Assembly (NCBI GenBank): GCA_021781285.1
Contig: JAJXXD010000184.1
Location: 1-25,350 of the forward strand
Reading direction: 5' to 3'
DNA length: 25,350 nt
Source of the DNA: a bacterium
GTDB taxonomy: Bacteria; SZUA-79; Acidulodesulfobacterales; Acidulodesulfobacteraceae
This document shows positions 23,307 through 25,350 of this stretch, piece by piece. The notes beneath the pieces were generated by a model. That model saw only the letters and a list, made by a program, of their open reading frames with translations. It made no database searches and was not told the origin of the DNA. The position numbers were made by a program, and so were the translations under genes. Position 1 is the stretch's first letter. Each line of letters starts with the position of its first letter.

Positions 23307-25217
23307 TTATATATTACTGCCATACTTTAAGTCCCTCATTAAAGCCTCGATATCTATTTCATCTTTTCCTGCCCCTAAAGGTTCTTCTATCCAATTTGTT
23401 TCAGTTTTTAATTCTCCTCGCCCCCTAAGTCTTTCCGATATATACCATTCAGGCGCTTTTTCTTTAGCTTTCCATGCTCTTATATACTCTAAATACCATG
23501 CTTCATTTCCTTCCTTTTTGCATTTTTCGGCCGTATAATCCGCAAGGTTTAAAGAATCGTCGTCCGAAGCCAATAATGCGATTATTTCAGGTTCCAACTT
23601 TAAAATACCGAGACGCGTAAAAAGTTCCTGCTTAATTATATATTCACGTTTAGGTATTCCCTGTATCACGAGTTCGTATTCTTTATCCGTAAGCCCAAAT
23701 GTTTTAGTGTACAAATCATACATATCTTTCGTATTTGCTTTTTGATTCGGCAAAAAAATCTTAGTCGGGACATTATCTATTATTGCGGCTAAAAGTTCAG
23801 GGTATCTTGCCGCGTCGTTTAAACTTTGCGTTGTGAAAAAAATCACCGTGTTTTGTTTTCTTTTCGTAGCTAACCATTCTTTTACTTGTTCTTTAAAGCC
23901 TGGTACATTATTTAACGCAAACCACGCTTCGTCGATAGAAATAACCATCGCTCTTACGCCGTCGGTTGCTCTCTCTATTTTATAAAATAAATATAACGTA
24001 AGCGGAGCTATGACTTTTTTCATATTATTTAAATGTTTCATTTCAAAAACATTATAATCGGAAAAGGTACTTAGTTCATCATCTACGTTGTTAAATATAT
24101 TTTTATATTCTCCTTCAACCCAAGGGTAAAGTTTTATCTTTAAGCTATTCGGCAGAATCCCATAAATTCCTTCTAAATAATGCAGTTCTGACGGCTGTTG
24201 TGCAAGAAGTTCTATTGCTTCCTGTAGGTATTTGTTTTCTTCCGCATTTATGGTTCCGCCGTAAGCCGTTATAGATGTCTCTAAAAAAGTCTTAGCGAAG
24301 AATCGTCCTTCAGGTGTTGAAATGTCTTTTAACGGATTAATTTTTATAAAAGCATTCGGCTTAAAATCAAAATGAAGTCCCTTACTCGCTTTACAAGAAA
24401 TATACGAAGAATATCCCTGGTCAAATATAAATATTTTCGGATTATATTTTTGGTATTGTTGCCATAAGAAATTCATTATAGCGGATTTACCAGCGCCGGT
24501 GGGTCCGAACATACACGCATGTCCCACATCTTCTACGTGAAAGTTGAAAAAATAAGGAATCCTATGAGTGGTATCGAAAACCGTTAAAGCCGGACCTTGT
24601 AAATGTTCGTTTCTCATGTCTCCTTCGAGCACGGTCCTTACCGGCGATATATCAGCATAATTGCCTAAACTCATCATAAATTTTCTTACCATAAGTTTAT
24701 CGTTTCCAGGCAAGGACGACATATAGGCGCCTAACTTATGCATCGTCTCTTTAAAAGCCATCCAGTTATTATTATTTAATATCTTTTTTATAGTTTCCGC
24801 ATTTTTATCGGCTATTTCCGGATCCTTATCCCAGACGACGAATTCGACGTTAAAATTTCCAAAACTTCTCGGCACAAGTTCAAGTTCCTGCATTGCATCT
24901 TCCGTATCCGTCTTATAAGACGCTACCGTTACGTCCAATAATTCGCTTTTGTCCGTTGATGCGGCATCCGCCATGTGCTGCGTCATCTTTTTTCTCGTTT
25001 TTTGATAATGCGACCTCCTCGTTTCCATCTCGCTTTTCGCCTTCTGCGCTGCGATGGTGCGCAGCACAACGCGCACGGCGGTGCGTCCGAGCGTGGCCGC
25101 ACGGGTGTCGTCGAGGTTTTTTGCCGCCTGCAGATCGAGATCGTTGATGACGACCGTTGACACTGAAGAAGTGACCGAGGGGACGCTCACGGAAAAGTAC
25201 TTCGTTTCCGAAGGCAA
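23307..25217 (-). CDS. virB4: VirB4/TrbE-like T4SS ATPase, 5'-truncated and fused to foreign sequence
   Basis: The genuine part runs from the stop at 23307 to about 25030. It has the N-terminal-type segment SHYQKTRKKMTQHMADAA, NFNVEFVVWDKDPE, Walker A GPTGAGKS (residues 238-245 of the frame), Walker B VISIDEAWFAL and the FFTTQSLNDA motif. These are typical of VirB4/TrbE ATPases that power type IV secretion and conjugative pilus assembly. Family members have about 800 residues, so some 200-300 N-terminal residues are missing. The first 60 or so residues of the open frame (25030-25217) come from G+C-rich sequence that does not fit VirB4. I read this as a chimeric join and not as the true start. 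Confidence 0.82.
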   Translation of the reverse strand: MPSETKYFSVSVPSVTSSVSTVVINDLDLQAAKNLDDTRAATLGRTAVRVVLRTIAAQKAKSEMETRRSHYQKTRKKMTQHMADAASTDKSELLDVTVASYKTDTEDAMQELELVPRSFGNFNVEFVVWDKDPEIADKNAETIKKILNNNNWMAFKETMHKLGAYMSSLPGNDKLMVRKFMMSLGNYADISPVRTVLEGDMRNEHLQGPALTVFDTTHRIPYFFNFHVEDVGHACMFGPTGAGKSAIMNFLWQQYQKYNPKIFIFDQGYSSYISCKASKGLHFDFKPNAFIKINPLKDISTPEGRFFAKTFLETSITAYGGTINAEENKYLQEAIELLAQQPSELHYLEGIYGILPNSLKIKLYPWVEGEYKNIFNNVDDELSTFSDYNVFEMKHLNNMKKVIAPLTLYLFYKIERATDGVRAMVISIDEAWFALNNVPGFKEQVKEWLATKRKQNTVIFFTTQSLNDAARYPELLAAIIDNVPTKIFLPNQKANTKDMYDLYTKTFGLTDKEYELVIQGIPKREYIIKQELFTRLGILKLEPEIIALLASDDDSLNLADYTAEKCKKEGNEAWYLEYIRAWKAKEKAPEWYISERLRGRGELKTETNWIEEPLGAGKDEIDIEALMRDLKYGSNI

Positions 25218-25350
25218 GACGCGTGCTCCCGGCAGGGAAAAGCTCGTCCTACGCGGCGCTCAGGCCAACAACCTGCGCGGCATCGACGTCGAAATCCCCC
25301 TCGGCATGCTCGTCGCCATCACCGGTGTCTCCGGCTCGGGCAAGTCCACG
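25030..25350. other. G+C-rich foreign segment at contig end (probable assembly chimera)
   Basis: From about 25030 the base composition jumps from AT-rich to strongly G+C-rich and stays so to the window end. On the minus strand 25030-25165 encodes NDLDLQAAKNLDDTRAATL and TAVRVVLRTIAAQ. This resembles the C-terminal part of a COG3014-type lipoprotein (from memory, weak). On the plus strand 25147-25350 encodes part of UvrA. Two unrelated gene fragments joined within 300 bases, next to a truncated virB4, point to artefactual joins. Confidence 0.72.
25147..25350 (+). CDS. uvrA: UvrA fragment, start of second ATPase domain (partial)
   Basis: The frame is open from ATG 25147 to the edge and encodes REKLVLRGAQANNLRGI, DVEIPLGMLVAITG and VSGSGKST. 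This is the strand and Walker A region opening the second ABC domain of UvrA (typically LRGAxxNNLKNIDVxIPLG, TGVSGSGKSTL). That region lies some 600 residues into the protein, so the gene is internal here and ATG 25147 is not a real start. The sequence is G+C-rich, unlike the rest of the window, and is probably not from the same genome. Confidence 0.7.
   Translation, partial: MTTVDTEEVTEGTLTEKYFVSEGKTRAPGREKLVLRGAQANNLRGIDVEIPLGMLVAITGVSGSGKST

Noticed and set aside
24893..25160. Plus-strand reading frames over the 5' part of virB4
   Set aside because: They are antisense to the VirB4-like coding sequence or cross the chimeric junction, and show no family features.

Overview
The window is an AT-rich bacterial contig, probably from an uncultured Gram-negative lineage. 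It carries a PilP/GspC-like pilus or secretion protein, an EmrB-type exporter, class III prepilins and a VirB4-like ATPase. I cannot place it more precisely. Its centre is a Tn7-like transposon of about 17 kb sitting just downstream of an intact tRNA-Arg(CCG) gene. The last 300 or so bases are G+C-rich and look like an assembly chimera.

Left flank (1-3405): the 3' end of an unidentified gene, a small single-pass membrane protein with a PilP/GspC-like C-terminus, a DHA2-family drug exporter and a helical hypothetical protein on the minus strand, then tRNA-Arg(CCG).

Tn7-like element (about 3410-20335): the left end holds three perfectly spaced 20-bp tandem repeats. The right end holds two copies of the same motif in the opposite orientation. 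This is the arrangement expected of TnsB-binding sites. The core genes tnsA, tnsB, tnsC and tniQ/tnsD form one tight operon read inward from the right end. A divergent TnsE homologue stands alone at the left end, more than 10 kb from them. No cas genes or CRISPR array are present, so this looks like a protein-guided, tRNA-targeting element with a second (TnsE) pathway and not a CRISPR-associated transposon.

Cargo (5220-15311): (a) directly behind tnsE, a three-gene set: a 37-kDa nucleoid-associated (NA37/YejK) homologue, a RelA/SpoT-type alarmone synthetase without a hydrolase domain, and a ComEC-like metallo-beta-lactamase-fold hydrolase. I know of no named system with this combination, and it is the best candidate here for something undescribed. 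(b) An NmrA-type oxidoreductase gene of foreign base composition, followed by an IS21 IstB remnant. (c) A defence-like block: sce7725 and sce7726 family genes tail to tail, and a single-chain restriction-methylase-specificity protein in an apparent operon with sce7726. (d) An XRE/S24 repressor that lacks the usual catalytic serine, divergent from the methylase gene across a row of three palindromic operator-like sites.

Right flank (20336-25350): a frameshifted prepilin pseudogene with Ala-Asn-rich repeats abuts the right end. A minus-strand operon follows (VirB4-like ATPase, a small hypothetical protein, a putative Y1-transposase-like protein, two prepilin-like proteins). Beyond about 25030 the sequence becomes G+C-rich, and fragments of unrelated genes (including the second ATPase domain of UvrA) are joined to the truncated virB4 gene.
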